IMG/VR virus record: IMGVR_UViG_3300043772_001253 | Location: 1-37,828 of that record | Direction: 5' to 3' (one strand) | DNA from: a virus | DNA: 37,828 bases | Part shown: piece after piece, positions 17,463 to 24,414 of the stretch | How the letters are laid out: each line of letters starts with the position of its first letter | Numbering within the stretch: position 1 is the stretch's first letter | Translations under genes and position numbers: made by a program | The notes under the pieces: model-generated | Told to the model about the DNA's origin: nothing | What the model saw: only the letters and a program-made list of their open reading frames with translations | The model's database searches: none

Positions 17463-17929
17463 AAAAAAAAGCGACCTTCCTCCGTTTCATGCTTCAAGTA
17501 ATCGCATTTCTCCGCGTGTATTGATTCGCTAATCTTTGAAACGTCCTCGTCCTCACGCACGTAATTGATAGCGATAATGTTCACCAACGCATCCAAGTTT
17601 ACAATCTTCTTTTCTAAATCGGTAAGGTCGTTAATCACCACGCCAGCTTTGATAATATCCTGTTTGGCAAGGCACACGGTAATCGTTTCCAATGCTTGCT
17701 TCCACGTTTCAGAACTTAACCCCGCAGCCATGTATTGAAGATGTGTGTGGGCTTCGGATAGGCGTGTGATAGGTACATCGCCTTCATCTCGAAACGAGTA
17801 ATACCAACGCCCTTTGTCATCTTTGAACTCAGCAAGCATTCCACTACGCACGTTGGTGGCTTGGTTAGCCCTATGCCAATCGCTTAGACGTTGCTGCCCG
17901 AATATTAGGTTGGCTAATTTGACACCCAT
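17315..17929 (-). CDS. Tail-assembly chaperone, short form (gpG-like)
   Basis: 204 residues, start ATG 17929. Helical protein with a short beta N-terminus (MGVKLANLIFGQQRLSDWHR). It lies two frames upstream of the tape measure gene, where gpG-type chaperones occur, and carries three consecutive Phe codons TTT TTT TTT at residues 154-156. After them the zero frame continues 48 residues to 17315 while the -1 frame continues to 17133. Both would be expressed if frameshifting happens at the usual few percent. Family resemblance is weak, as usual for these proteins; the call rests on location and slippery site. Confidence 0.6.
   Translation of the reverse strand: MGVKLANLIFGQQRLSDWHRANQATNVRSGMLAEFKDDKGRWYYSFRDEGDVPITRLSEAHTHLQYMAAGLSSETWKQALETITVCLAKQDIIKAGVVINDLTDLEKKIVNLDALVNIIAINYVREDEDVSKISESIHAEKCDYLKHETEEGRFFFRLPMFIKLLNGLTVSKTDATALLRNFQQVSENLKRRWSILRSEQPTTE
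17462..17470 (-). other. Slippery T9 site for programmed -1 frameshift
   Basis: Nine consecutive T on the minus strand, in zero frame as TTT TTT TTT, include the canonical heptamer T TTT TTT in the right phase. Re-reading one base moves the ribosome into the frame that ends at 17133. A homopolymer of nine is also a place where sequencing errors occur. Confidence 0.6.
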
Positions 17930-18201
17930 TTGTTAAGTAGTGTGTTTAGAAATGCAACAGATAGAACGGTAACAGGCCATAAGTATAGTTCACCACCTAA
18001 GTAGAAATGCCCAATCGTTCCCCAAACAGAAGCCATGCAAGTCGGGCAATACCAAAGGGGCTTGGATATCTTTTGGTGCAGCTTGCTTAGTGATAGGTAA
18101 AAGTTCTCAGGCAGCCCGTAGAATGTAAATATTAGTTCCATTGTAGCCAAATGAAAGCCAACGGAAACGAGCGAGGTTAAAATGATTATTCCTAACTGCA
18201 T
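17914..18201 (-). CDS. Small membrane protein with CPTC motif (DUF1360-like)
   Basis: 95 residues from ATG 18201; the longer frame to 18291 has a poor N-terminus and runs through the upstream gene, so the later start (10-base overlap) is preferred. Two or three hydrophobic helices are visible (MQLGIIILTSLVSVGFHLAT; YLWPVTVLSVAFLNTLL) with YCPTCMASVWGTIGHF between them. This 'C-P-x-C-M-x-S-x-W-G' sequence recurs in DUF1360-like membrane proteins of phages and bacteria. It probably sits in the host inner membrane. Its role in the late operon is unknown. Confidence 0.6.
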   Translation of the reverse strand: MQLGIIILTSLVSVGFHLATMELIFTFYGLPENFYLSLSKLHQKISKPLWYCPTCMASVWGTIGHFYLGGELYLWPVTVLSVAFLNTLLNKWVSN

Positions 18202-18533
18202 ACCGTCAACACATTTGCAGCACCCGTAACTATCCCGCTTGCCCCTTGCACTAATCCAAATTCCACGATTGCGCACGTTATTCCCGTCCACGTGTGTGAT
18301 GCGCTTACCTTGTAACGTACGCCCGCCACGAATGAAGGTAACGCGGCTGCAAGTATGGTTAGGTTGCCAACGCCTGTGCTTGTTCCTGTGGCTTTACTTA
18401 CCGACCCATCCGCAAGGGATTCAAAGGTTAGCGTTACGGCCGTGTTGATTGGAAACGTACCGAAGTTAACGGACGTTAGACATAGGTTCATTCGTTCGGT
18501 TTCGGAGCAACCTCCGCAATTATAGCAGCTCAT
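18192..18533 (-). CDS. Small beta-rich structural protein
   Basis: 113 residues from ATG 18533 (MSCYNCGGCSETERMNLCLT); a start at 18551 would overlap the terminase small subunit more. The N-terminal CYNCGGC could bind metal or form disulfides; the rest alternates beta strands with small residues (VGNLTILAAALPSFVAGVRY), like an Ig or jelly-roll domain. The gene lies between the terminase small subunit and a membrane protein. A virion decoration or tail role is plausible but not proven. Confidence 0.55.
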   Translation of the reverse strand: MSCYNCGGCSETERMNLCLTSVNFGTFPINTAVTLTFESLADGSVSKATGTSTGVGNLTILAAALPSFVAGVRYKVSASHTWTGITCAIVEFGLVQGASGIVTGAANVLTVCS

Positions 18534-18987
18534 TTTCTTCTGAATTGTCACCGCTCATGTCGGTGAAGTTAAATGTTACGGACGTAGGCAAGTTGCCTGT
18601 TAATTCGGTTGTTGTGCTTTCAGTTAGGTTGTTAAGCCTATTGGTTATGCTTGCATTGTAGTTACCCAATAGCCCGCCAGTTATTTGGTCGGCTCTTATT
18701 TCCTTACGTATATGCAAACAGATAGTAACGAAGTCATCGTAATACCCGTCTTTATTATCAAAGTATTGGTTAACGCATCCATAAAAATCATAACAAAATG
18801 ATTCAAAGCCATCCATTACCAAAGGCAACTTTGGATAGTCCTCAACTCTTGTACCATCTTTACCGACATACTGAATTTTAGGCCATTCCAACGCTTTAGA
18901 TTGTAGGCTTTTCTTGTACGCTTTCCACGCTTCAAGTAAGTCGTTAGGTGTCTTAAAAATACGCGATGGATGCGGTAACTTATCCAT
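18520..18987 (-). CDS. terS: Terminase small subunit
   Basis: 155 residues, start ATG 18987, overlapping the large-subunit stop by 8 bases. It has the pattern of DNA-packaging small subunits in Bacteroidota phages: PNDLLEAWKAYKKSLQSKAL near the N-terminus, LVMDGFESFCYDFYGCVNQY, then ICLHIRKEIRADQITGGLLG, NYNASITNRLNNL. The last part resembles the 'I...Q..GgllG.yn.niiaRlLgL' block. It would recognise phage DNA and load the large subunit. Unusually it lies downstream of the large subunit; normally it is upstream. Confidence 0.75.
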   Translation of the reverse strand: MDKLPHPSRIFKTPNDLLEAWKAYKKSLQSKALEWPKIQYVGKDGTRVEDYPKLPLVMDGFESFCYDFYGCVNQYFDNKDGYYDDFVTICLHIRKEIRADQITGGLLGNYNASITNRLNNLTESTTTELTGNLPTSVTFNFTDMSGDNSEENELL

Positions 18988-20281
18988 TATTAGTTTTCCT
19001 ATGAATATTTGCCCACGCTTGCACGTCTTTACCGTTAATCATGTATCGCGCTGCGTCTAAATGGTCGGCTCTTTGGTTACCCTGTGAACGGTCTGACTTG
19101 CGAATACTGCCATCAGGATTGATTTCAACACGTTCAAAGTCACGGGTCAAATATAAGCATTTCGGGTCAATTCTGAAGTCTGTAAAGTTTCGGAGAAAAT
19201 AGTTCACATCATTTCGGCTGTTAACGTGTTTCGGGTTTGGCCTTAAATCGAATTGCCTATCTTGTAAACGTAGCCCTTTCTGCAATGTTTTGTACACGCT
19301 CAACTTGTCGGGCGATACCATGCTGCGATTAGTGCCGTTGTAATCGCCTTGTATGGTTAACAGATGCAATGCTTGCCCGTACTTGTTTTTGATTCGGTTA
19401 ATTGCTTCATCAACCGTGCCGCCTAATATCGTTTCCTCCTCAAATACGTGCAAATGGTAACCCTCCGTATCGCGCCAAAATTGATAGTAGATAAACGCGA
19501 ACGGGTCGATGTTAAAGTCCATCGAAATGTAAAGCGGTCGGGTCGGGCTGTAGCTGCAAGGCTTAACGTGTGTCGAACGGTCGAACGCATGGGCGAAAGG
19601 TGCAACTACTTTCTTGCCGCCCCAAAGTCCAAGAACATAAACTCGGTAATAGTCGGGGTCTACTGTTTGCAGCGTGGTAAGCGTTCGGATATACGCGCTG
19701 TCTAAGTTCTTTGCATTGGTTTCGTATGTCGTATGGCAGTAGAAAGTATCATCGCGGTCTTGGTCGTGAAAGTCGGTTCTTAACCAATGCGTTTCCTCGA
19801 TGTCGGTATTGTAGCTAATTAGGATTTGCAGCTTGCCCCGCGTGGTACGTACTGACATATCGGCTTTACGAAAGTCCTCCGCGCTTATTTCATCGGCTTC
19901 TTCAAACCAAATTACACTGGGGTCTTTAATTGATTTGACCTTTGCAGTTTCGTTCTTGCTTGTCTTTTTTAGACCTCTCGAAATGATGGTATTGCCCGTA
20001 AGCAAACATCTAAAAGCCATTGTAGTTTCGTTCACCTGAAACATAGGCGTTAATCCATGCGCTTCGATAAGGTCTTTCATTTCCCTAAATTGGCTGTCAC
20101 GAATTGACCCGTGTATTTCACGCATAAGAACGCCCCTAAAGTAATCGGGTTGCATACAACGCCCCAAAAGGTAAAGGGCTATATTGTGCGATTTCCCTGA
20201 CGCTCGGCCTCCGTAAAAGTGGATGTATCGTTTACTTGAAGCAAACGCGGGTGCAAATGCCTTATTGATACTAATTTCCAC
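18980..20281 (-). CDS. terL: Terminase large subunit
   Basis: 433 residues, start ATG 20281. The ATPase domain has Walker A GGRASGKS (residues 24-31) and Walker B VIWFEEADE (123-131), with coupling motif ISYNTD (155-160). The RNase H-like nuclease domain has candidate metal ligands D255 (ISMDFN), D313 (GDYNG) and D406/D409 (RADHLDAARY). It belongs to the Terminase_3/PBSX type. It cuts concatemeric DNA and pumps it into the prohead through the portal. Length is normal and all catalytic residues are present. Packaging mode (cos or pac) cannot be told from the sequence. Confidence 0.95.
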   Translation of the reverse strand: MEISINKAFAPAFASSKRYIHFYGGRASGKSHNIALYLLGRCMQPDYFRGVLMREIHGSIRDSQFREMKDLIEAHGLTPMFQVNETTMAFRCLLTGNTIISRGLKKTSKNETAKVKSIKDPSVIWFEEADEISAEDFRKADMSVRTTRGKLQILISYNTDIEETHWLRTDFHDQDRDDTFYCHTTYETNAKNLDSAYIRTLTTLQTVDPDYYRVYVLGLWGGKKVVAPFAHAFDRSTHVKPCSYSPTRPLYISMDFNIDPFAFIYYQFWRDTEGYHLHVFEEETILGGTVDEAINRIKNKYGQALHLLTIQGDYNGTNRSMVSPDKLSVYKTLQKGLRLQDRQFDLRPNPKHVNSRNDVNYFLRNFTDFRIDPKCLYLTRDFERVEINPDGSIRKSDRSQGNQRADHLDAARYMINGKDVQAWANIHRKTNNG

Positions 20282-21194
20282 GATTCAGATGCTTGTCCTG
20301 TCTTATCCTTGCCAGCTGCGAAGGTGCATTAAGTTGTTTCAATTCGCGTTCGTACATCGCAAAGTAACGCTGCAAAGTTAAGGTTTTTCCTATCCCTTGC
20401 CCGTAAATTGATAGTATATAGTAACCCGTTTTCACTTCGCTTTCGGATTTGACATTGGATGCGTTGCCAAAGTAAATAACGGGCTTGCTTGTTTCTCGCT
20501 TTGGCACTATCGCCATCTTAGCAAACACGCCTTGATATAGCAGTTCATCGGGAACAGTACCGCCCCAATCAAATTGAAGCATATCGCGTGGGATTCCTAA
20601 CTCCATGTAATAGTCCAAATACTCTTGCATCTTATCGCATACACGCCCAGCTTCAAAGTACATCCAACTTGACTGAATGCCGCAAAGTGTAGCCGTTTCA
20701 CTTAGCCCAAAGTGTGACCAAGTACGCTCACTTTTTGCCCAAAGGTTGTAAGCTATTTCATCAAAACGACCACCCGACCCCATCACTTCGGTAGCTACTG
20801 TTGTGCCGTTCAAATCATGCAGCAAGGACGTAAGGTCGCACAAAGCCAATCCATCGACATCTAAGTACAGGAACTTGTCTAATCCAATTGAACGCCCTAA
20901 CGAATAGATTTGAGTTTTGACCTTAGCTGGATCTATCCGTCCTCCGTTGTTCAAGTAGGCTTTTGAAGGTAGGATATTTATAGACTCGAATAGTTCGGGG
21001 CGTGTGAGGTTTAAACTAATGTCCTCGCTTATGAAAATATGTATCGGTACGTTCGGGCTGTACTTATTCAACGACAAAGCGAGGTTGTGAGCCATTAGCC
21101 CATAACCCCGCTTTCCGAATGCTATTAATAAAATACTATGCGAAGATTCCAACTGGTAGCACTTGGCTTTTAATGCCAGTTGCAAACTTACCAT
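20271..21194 (-). CDS. Putative glycosyltransferase, GT8-like
   Basis: 307 residues if ATG 21194 is used, overlapping the upstream gene by 59 bases; a TTG at about 21152 would give a shorter overlap and a start nearer the conserved HSILLIAFGKRGYGLMAHNL. The GT-A fold is indicated by KFLYLDVDGLALCDL (residues 107-121) with D112-x-D114 as the metal site and by PRDMLQFDWGGTVPDELLYQ near 204-223. It stands alone between the probable tail-tube and terminase genes, away from the sugar cluster. Its substrate is unknown; glycosylation of a structural protein is a reasonable guess. Confidence 0.7.
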   Translation of the reverse strand: MVSLQLALKAKCYQLESSHSILLIAFGKRGYGLMAHNLALSLNKYSPNVPIHIFISEDISLNLTRPELFESINILPSKAYLNNGGRIDPAKVKTQIYSLGRSIGLDKFLYLDVDGLALCDLTSLLHDLNGTTVATEVMGSGGRFDEIAYNLWAKSERTWSHFGLSETATLCGIQSSWMYFEAGRVCDKMQEYLDYYMELGIPRDMLQFDWGGTVPDELLYQGVFAKMAIVPKRETSKPVIYFGNASNVKSESEVKTGYYILSIYGQGIGKTLTLQRYFAMYERELKQLNAPSQLARIRQDKHLNRGN

Positions 21195-21690
21195 TAAAAG
21201 TGTATTCGTAGTGAGCGTTATCGGTATTATCGTCGGGGAATACCAAACTACCTACGAACTGTAAGCCCTTCACACCGCGAACCAAGATTCCTATTGTGGT
21301 TTCGTCTACGGGCTTTATTAGGATTGCGCCAACTACTGTGCCGTTGGTAGCGTTTAGGTCTGCATAGTTTTGGCAGTTGGTTTCGTTTACGTTTTGATCC
21401 ATCCAAGTACCCGCGATTGTGTAGGTAGTTGTGTTCGGCTCTGCACCAGCGATATAAGAAGCACCAGCAGCAACCGCAGATTGAGCAGGAACACCTACTT
21501 TAATCGCTTTGAACAAAGTAGCTTTTCCGTTTGCAATATCAGCGGCAATGGTTACTTCGTCTGAAAAGTCGGTAGTGGTGGCATCGCAAGCAAAGATAAT
21601 AGCTTGGTCACCGCCACCCGTTACGGTTGCCCCGCAGTCATTCAGTAACTGTTCGGGTAGTTGGTCTTGGCAAAAAGAGTTACATGACAT
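21136..21690 (-). CDS. Probable major tail tube protein
   Basis: 184 residues, start ATG 21690, first gene after the late promoter-like site at 21718. Composition is that of a virion protein: small residues, alternating strands (IKVGVPAQSAVAAGASYIAG; YEYTFNGKFATGIKSQVLPV) and few charged helices. The N-terminus MSCNSFCQDQLPEQLLNDCG carries three cysteines. In many siphoviruses the tail tube gene precedes the chaperone and tape measure genes; here it heads the same operon with five genes between. Alternative: head decoration protein. Moderate confidence only. Confidence 0.5.
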   Translation of the reverse strand: MSCNSFCQDQLPEQLLNDCGATVTGGGDQAIIFACDATTTDFSDEVTIAADIANGKATLFKAIKVGVPAQSAVAAGASYIAGAEPNTTTYTIAGTWMDQNVNETNCQNYADLNATNGTVVGAILIKPVDETTIGILVRGVKGLQFVGSLVFPDDNTDNAHYEYTFNGKFATGIKSQVLPVGIFA

Positions 21691-21717
21691 TTTTAGGTCG
21701 TTTTTATGATTCGCCTA

Positions 21718-21725
21718 CAAAGGTA
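21718..21725 (-). promoter_or_regulatory. Candidate late promoter -7 box
   Basis: TACCTTTG on the minus strand matches TAnnTTTG. It lies 28 bases upstream of the first late gene in the only gap of the region. The nearest -33-like CTTG is 25 bases further upstream, longer than the usual 19-21, so the promoter may be weak or need a phage factor. It would drive the late genes leftward. Confidence 0.4.
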
Positions 21726-21749
21726 AATAGTAATTTTTTAATGCGATTT

Positions 21750-22214
21750 TCAAGGCTCAACATCTTTAGCAACAGTCACGAATTGCCCCTTATTGTTGCG
21801 CTTGCGGCCTGTGAAAGTTCGTGCGTTGGCTTGGTTTAGTTGGATTTGAACCGCGTTAAGTTTAACGGTCAAATGCTTAACCTCTACGTCACGGTCTAAC
21901 TTTTCACGGTCTAACTCTAAACGCGCGTCAAGATATTTGTTTTGCCATTCGTCACATTTTGAGCCAAGTTGTTTTCTCATCGCCTCATATTCCTTGTCAG
22001 CTTCGAGCAAATCGTTCTCAAGTTTCTTGGATACCTCAACTTCAACCTCGTAAAGTTTCCGCATGGTTGTAATTGCCTTTAGCGAAATTTCTTTATCTTC
22101 CAAAAGGTCGGCTATTCTCTCATCCTTTTGGTGAATAATTGCGAAAAGCATACCACACGCAAGCGTTAACGTGGCCGCAATAAATACGGGGATTGTGAGT
22201 AATACAGGGTTCAT
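21750..22214 (-). CDS. Membrane-anchored coiled-coil protein, possible inner-membrane spanin
   Basis: 154 residues, start ATG 22214. An N-terminal transmembrane helix (PVLLTIPVFIAATLTLACGM) is followed by a long charged coiled coil (residues 28-130, e.g. LENDLLEADKEYEAMRKQLG) and a basic tail (TGRKRNNKGQFVTVAK). This N-in anchor plus periplasmic coiled coil is the architecture of i-spanins (Rz), which link inner and outer membranes during lysis. It lies last in the early/lysis region, close to the DUF5675 gene. No lipoprotein partner was found with certainty, so another membrane role is possible. Confidence 0.45.
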   Translation of the reverse strand: MNPVLLTIPVFIAATLTLACGMLFAIIHQKDERIADLLEDKEISLKAITTMRKLYEVEVEVSKKLENDLLEADKEYEAMRKQLGSKCDEWQNKYLDARLELDREKLDRDVEVKHLTVKLNAVQIQLNQANARTFTGRKRNNKGQFVTVAKDVEP

Positions 22215-22219
22215 TTTCG

Positions 22220-22456
22220 TTAGTTTTCTTTAGTAAATTGCCAGCCCTCCCAGTTATAACCAACCGTGAACGCGGTGCTGCCTTGTGTTTTTAGCGTGTG
22301 ATATGGAAATCGGTGCAACGTGCAAAAATCCCTAAAAGTACCCGAGTGCTTAACCGTGCGCCCGTCAAAGTGAGTTGCCGTGTAACGTGTTGGCTTGGCA
22401 CGTCCAACCACCTCCACGCCCTTTAGAACATCTGTGATGTGCGAATAGTTACTCAT
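22220..22456 (-). CDS. Small hypothetical protein
   Basis: 78 residues, start ATG 22456, overlapping the upstream stop by 8 bases. The core TATHFDGRTVKHSGTFRDFC followed by LHRFPYHTLK resembles small domains in which a beta hairpin precedes a helix-turn-helix-like pair, as in phage DNA-binding modules that follow the pattern 'G..h.f.s...fC...g..y.t...'. That resemblance is loose. No catalytic residues. It lies in a run of four short coupled genes. Confidence 0.55.
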   Translation of the reverse strand: MSNYSHITDVLKGVEVVGRAKPTRYTATHFDGRTVKHSGTFRDFCTLHRFPYHTLKTQGSTAFTVGYNWEGWQFTKEN

Positions 22457-22634
22457 TTTCTTCTACTATTTTGAACAGGCTTGGTCTGCTTAAAATAAAG
22501 GCCTCACTCCAGTAGTCGCCATTTTGTTTAGTTCCAAACTGCCGACCAAAACCACGTGTGTCAAACATTAACAGCTTGGTGTTCTTCGGGATTAACGGGT
22601 GCGAATCGGTCAATACTATTGCGTAGGTTTTCAT
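22449..22634 (-). CDS. Small hypothetical protein
   Basis: 61 residues, start ATG 22634, joined to its upstream neighbour by ATGA. The sequence MKTYAIVLTDSHPLIPKNTK then FDTRGFGRQFGTKQNGDYWS looks like a small alpha/beta or beta-barrel fold. No family recognised. Coding status is supported by overlaps on both sides. Confidence 0.55.
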   Translation of the reverse strand: MKTYAIVLTDSHPLIPKNTKLLMFDTRGFGRQFGTKQNGDYWSEAFILSRPSLFKIVEENE

Positions 22635-22831
22635 CTTTCTTCAAGTGCTTTAATGCGTTCATCTTGGACAAGGTTGTACTCCGCAGCCTTCAAAAGTGCT
22701 TGCTCCAAACGGTTAACCCGTTCGCGAAGTAAGCCTCGCTTTTCGATGCCTGTTTTGATTAAGTCAATTAGCTGGCTGGCTAATGTAAATATGCCCTCAA
22801 TCGGTATGTCTTTTTTTGCTTGGTTGCTCAT
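22631..22831 (-). CDS. Small helical protein, possible coiled-coil regulator
   Basis: 66 residues, start ATG 22831. Almost entirely helical: IFTLASQLIDLIKTGIEKRG and LRERVNRLEQALLKAAEYNL, the second with leucine heptads. It is the first of four coupled minus-strand genes and diverges from the plus-strand gene at 22874, so the 42 bases between them must hold both promoters if each is transcribed on its own. The minus strand has TACCTTCG there, close to the -7 consensus. Function unknown. Confidence 0.55.
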   Translation of the reverse strand: MSNQAKKDIPIEGIFTLASQLIDLIKTGIEKRGLLRERVNRLEQALLKAAEYNLVQDERIKALEER

Positions 22832-22873
22832 GTTGCGAAGGTATTACGTGTTTTTCTTTAGTTGTGTAATTAG

Positions 22874-23026
22874 ATGGACTTTTTAGAAATAAAGTTTTAC
22901 AACAAAGAATATAAGAAATGGCTAAGAGTGGCTACTGTCGAGCTTAATGGGTATTTCAAGGTTTCAGATTTCCACTCGGTACTACAAACCTTTTTTCCCG
23001 CCAATTCTCATATTCTAATGCGTTAA
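22874..23026 (+). CDS. Lone plus-strand small protein
   Basis: 50 residues, ATG 22874 to TAA 23026, the only likely gene on the plus strand. The product starts MDFLEIKFYNKEYKKWLRVA and continues VELNGYFKVSDFHSVLQTFF; it has a balanced, protein-like composition with alternating strand pattern. It fills almost all of a 191-base gap in which the minus strand shows no frame. Its stop overlaps the convergent stop of the 23023 gene through the palindrome TTAA. Upstream, TAGTTGTG (one mismatch to TAnnTTTG) ends seven bases before the ATG with a TTG 23 bases earlier. A regulatory role is possible because it is divergent from 22831. Unproven, no family. Confidence 0.5.
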   Translation: MDFLEIKFYNKEYKKWLRVATVELNGYFKVSDFHSVLQTFFPANSHILMR

Positions 23027-23439
23027 CTCTTAACCGTCAACTCAAACCCGTCAGGAAACATAAGCATTAAGCCCGCAAAGGTAGGCTTTGAATTTACGAT
23101 GTCCAGTATGCCATCCTTGTTGATGTCGGCCATTGCAGACCCTACCAACACGCATCCTTTAATGTCACTTTGCCCAGTTTTCGGGTTAATACTGCCAGCG
23201 TAGTTGCCCCAATGCATTAGCACAAATGAACGGTTTGGCACGTTGGTAATGTGTAGGTGTCTGCCATACTTTGCCGAGTGACGTGGAACGACTTGATACA
23301 CGCCCTCTGGAATGCAGCTAATCTTTGAAGCGTTATCCCTCCAAGCCAGTTCTAAAGTCTTGCATTTGAAATTGCCAATCACCAACTCGCCCAGCGTTTG
23401 GGTAGGTGTGTAGGTTCGGGTTAATGTTGCTTTTATCAT
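23023..23439 (-). CDS. DUF5675-like protein, possible cell-wall enzyme
   Basis: 138 residues, start ATG 23439 (ATGA overlap). It matches my memory of DUF5675: TLELAWRDNASKISCIPEGV, YQVVPRHSAKYGRHLHITNV, RSFVLMHWGNYAG and DIKGCVLVGSAMADINKDGI. The order H (in MHWGNY) then S/T...KGC resembles the active-site layout of YkuD-type L,D-transpeptidases (H...S/T-x-G-C), so peptidoglycan action is plausible; this is inference. No other endolysin candidate is visible in the window, which adds weight. It lies close to the spanin-like gene. Confidence 0.65.
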   Translation of the reverse strand: MIKATLTRTYTPTQTLGELVIGNFKCKTLELAWRDNASKISCIPEGVYQVVPRHSAKYGRHLHITNVPNRSFVLMHWGNYAGSINPKTGQSDIKGCVLVGSAMADINKDGILDIVNSKPTFAGLMLMFPDGFELTVKS

Positions 23440-23597
23440 TCGTTCAAGTCTTTATAGAATAGTCTTTGTTGATTCACGCTAAACAGCATAACGTGTATTG
23501 GTGTTGGCTTAATCACCTCCTTGCACACGTGCGGCTCATAGGCAGCAAGTGGGCAAAGTAGGCATGAGATGTAATATGTGATTGCTAATGTGCGCAT
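23436..23597 (-). CDS. Small secreted or membrane-associated protein
   Basis: 53 residues from ATG 23597, which shares one base with the stop of the SSB-like gene (TGATG); a longer frame from 23681 runs back through that gene and is unlikely. The N-terminus MRTLAITYYISCLLCPLAAY looks like a signal peptide or membrane anchor with two cysteines; the rest is short and polar. An outer-membrane spanin or lysis accessory role is conceivable because of the neighbours, but no clean lipobox is present. Confidence 0.5.
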   Translation of the reverse strand: MRTLAITYYISCLLCPLAAYEPHVCKEVIKPTPIHVMLFSVNQQRLFYKDLNE

Positions 23598-23917
23598 CAG
23601 AAAGGTAATGTCGTATTCTCTTCTTCCTCGAATACTTGCGGAGTAGGTGCGATTGCTTGTTGCCCAGCGGTCAACTTCCATCCCGTTATGCTTGGGTAAT
23701 ACTTGCCCGAATATTCTCGCCCTCCAACATTTGCTTCAACACTAACCGACTGCCCTATTTGCAGCCCGTCAAGTAGCCCCGTCTTTTCTTTGGTAAACTC
23801 GATTGGGGTCAAATTATTGAATTTTTCCTCCGTTGCAACTACTAATAGCCGCTTGCTGAATTTGTCGCTTATTACTTCTGTTTTTCCGATGTAGTGAACT
23901 GTGCCTGTGATTGTCAT
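23597..23917 (-). CDS. SSB-like OB-fold protein (DUF3127-like)
   Basis: 106 residues, start ATG 23917. The N-terminal MTITGTVHYIGKTEVISDKF, then LLVVATEEKFNNLTPIEFTK and VEANVGGREYSGKYYPSITG, fit a small OB fold of the DUF3127 type. The C-terminus is acidic and ends EEEENTTLPF, like the DDDIPF tail by which bacterial SSB recruits partners. It lies with ERF, Gp157-like and primase genes, so single-strand DNA binding in replication and recombination is the likely role. Family from pattern; tail seen directly. Confidence 0.75.
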   Translation of the reverse strand: MTITGTVHYIGKTEVISDKFSKRLLVVATEEKFNNLTPIEFTKEKTGLLDGLQIGQSVSVEANVGGREYSGKYYPSITGWKLTAGQQAIAPTPQVFEEEENTTLPF

Positions 23918-23919
23918 GA

Positions 23920-24414
23920 TTATTTAATTTGAAGGTTATTTATTGTTTCGATTTTGTAGCCTTGTACATCCTCACCACTTTCAATAGCGGCTTTGATGGC
24001 AGTTAGGTTAGGCTTGCGGCTTTCAGGTACTAAGGTAGTAAACCTTTCGGCTAAAGTGAACGCCACGCCATCGTTTACACACCGCTTAGACGTTCTGAAT
24101 GATAACTTAATTAGTGGCGTTTTTACCTCCGTAATTTCGAAGTATTGCATTGCCTGTGAGATGGCAGATTTCAAACGGTCGGCTTTCTTTTCTTCAGATT
24201 TCGCCAACGCCTGTAGCCTTGCAATTTCGGTTTTAATGGCTTCCACGTCATGCTCTGCTTGCTTAATCACATAGGCATAGGCAACTGCCTTACCTTGTAG
24301 TTCCGCTTGGTTAATCGCCAGCGCGGTTTCAATTTCGGGGGTTAACTCTTCTTGCTCCAATAAGGTAGCAAGTTCTAAATACTCCTGTTCGATTTGATAA
24401 AGTGGCTTGTTCAT
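23920..24414 (-). CDS. Siphovirus Gp157-like protein
   Basis: 164 residues, start ATG 24414 (ATGA overlap). Long helices at residues 1-95 (YQIEQEYLELATLLEQEELT; IKTEIARLQALAKSEEKKAD) are followed by the characteristic C-terminal LIKLSFRTSKRCVNDGV and ESRKPNLTAIKAAIESGEDV, as in the Siphovirus Gp157 family found next to recombination genes in many phages. The family has been linked to phage resistance in Streptococcus thermophilus, but its biochemical role is unsettled. Context with ERF and SSB-like genes is typical. Confidence 0.85.
   Translation of the reverse strand: MNKPLYQIEQEYLELATLLEQEELTPEIETALAINQAELQGKAVAYAYVIKQAEHDVEAIKTEIARLQALAKSEEKKADRLKSAISQAMQYFEITEVKTPLIKLSFRTSKRCVNDGVAFTLAERFTTLVPESRKPNLTAIKAAIESGEDVQGYKIETINNLQIK

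Noticed and set aside
18192-18291. Longer start of the membrane protein at 18291
   Set aside because: The added 30 residues are antithetic to a membrane protein N-terminus and are explained by the overlapping upstream gene.
19423-19605. Minus-strand frame inside terL (60 codons)
   Set aside because: Out of frame within the terminase nuclease region whose own motifs are intact; Arg/Thr-rich shadow composition.
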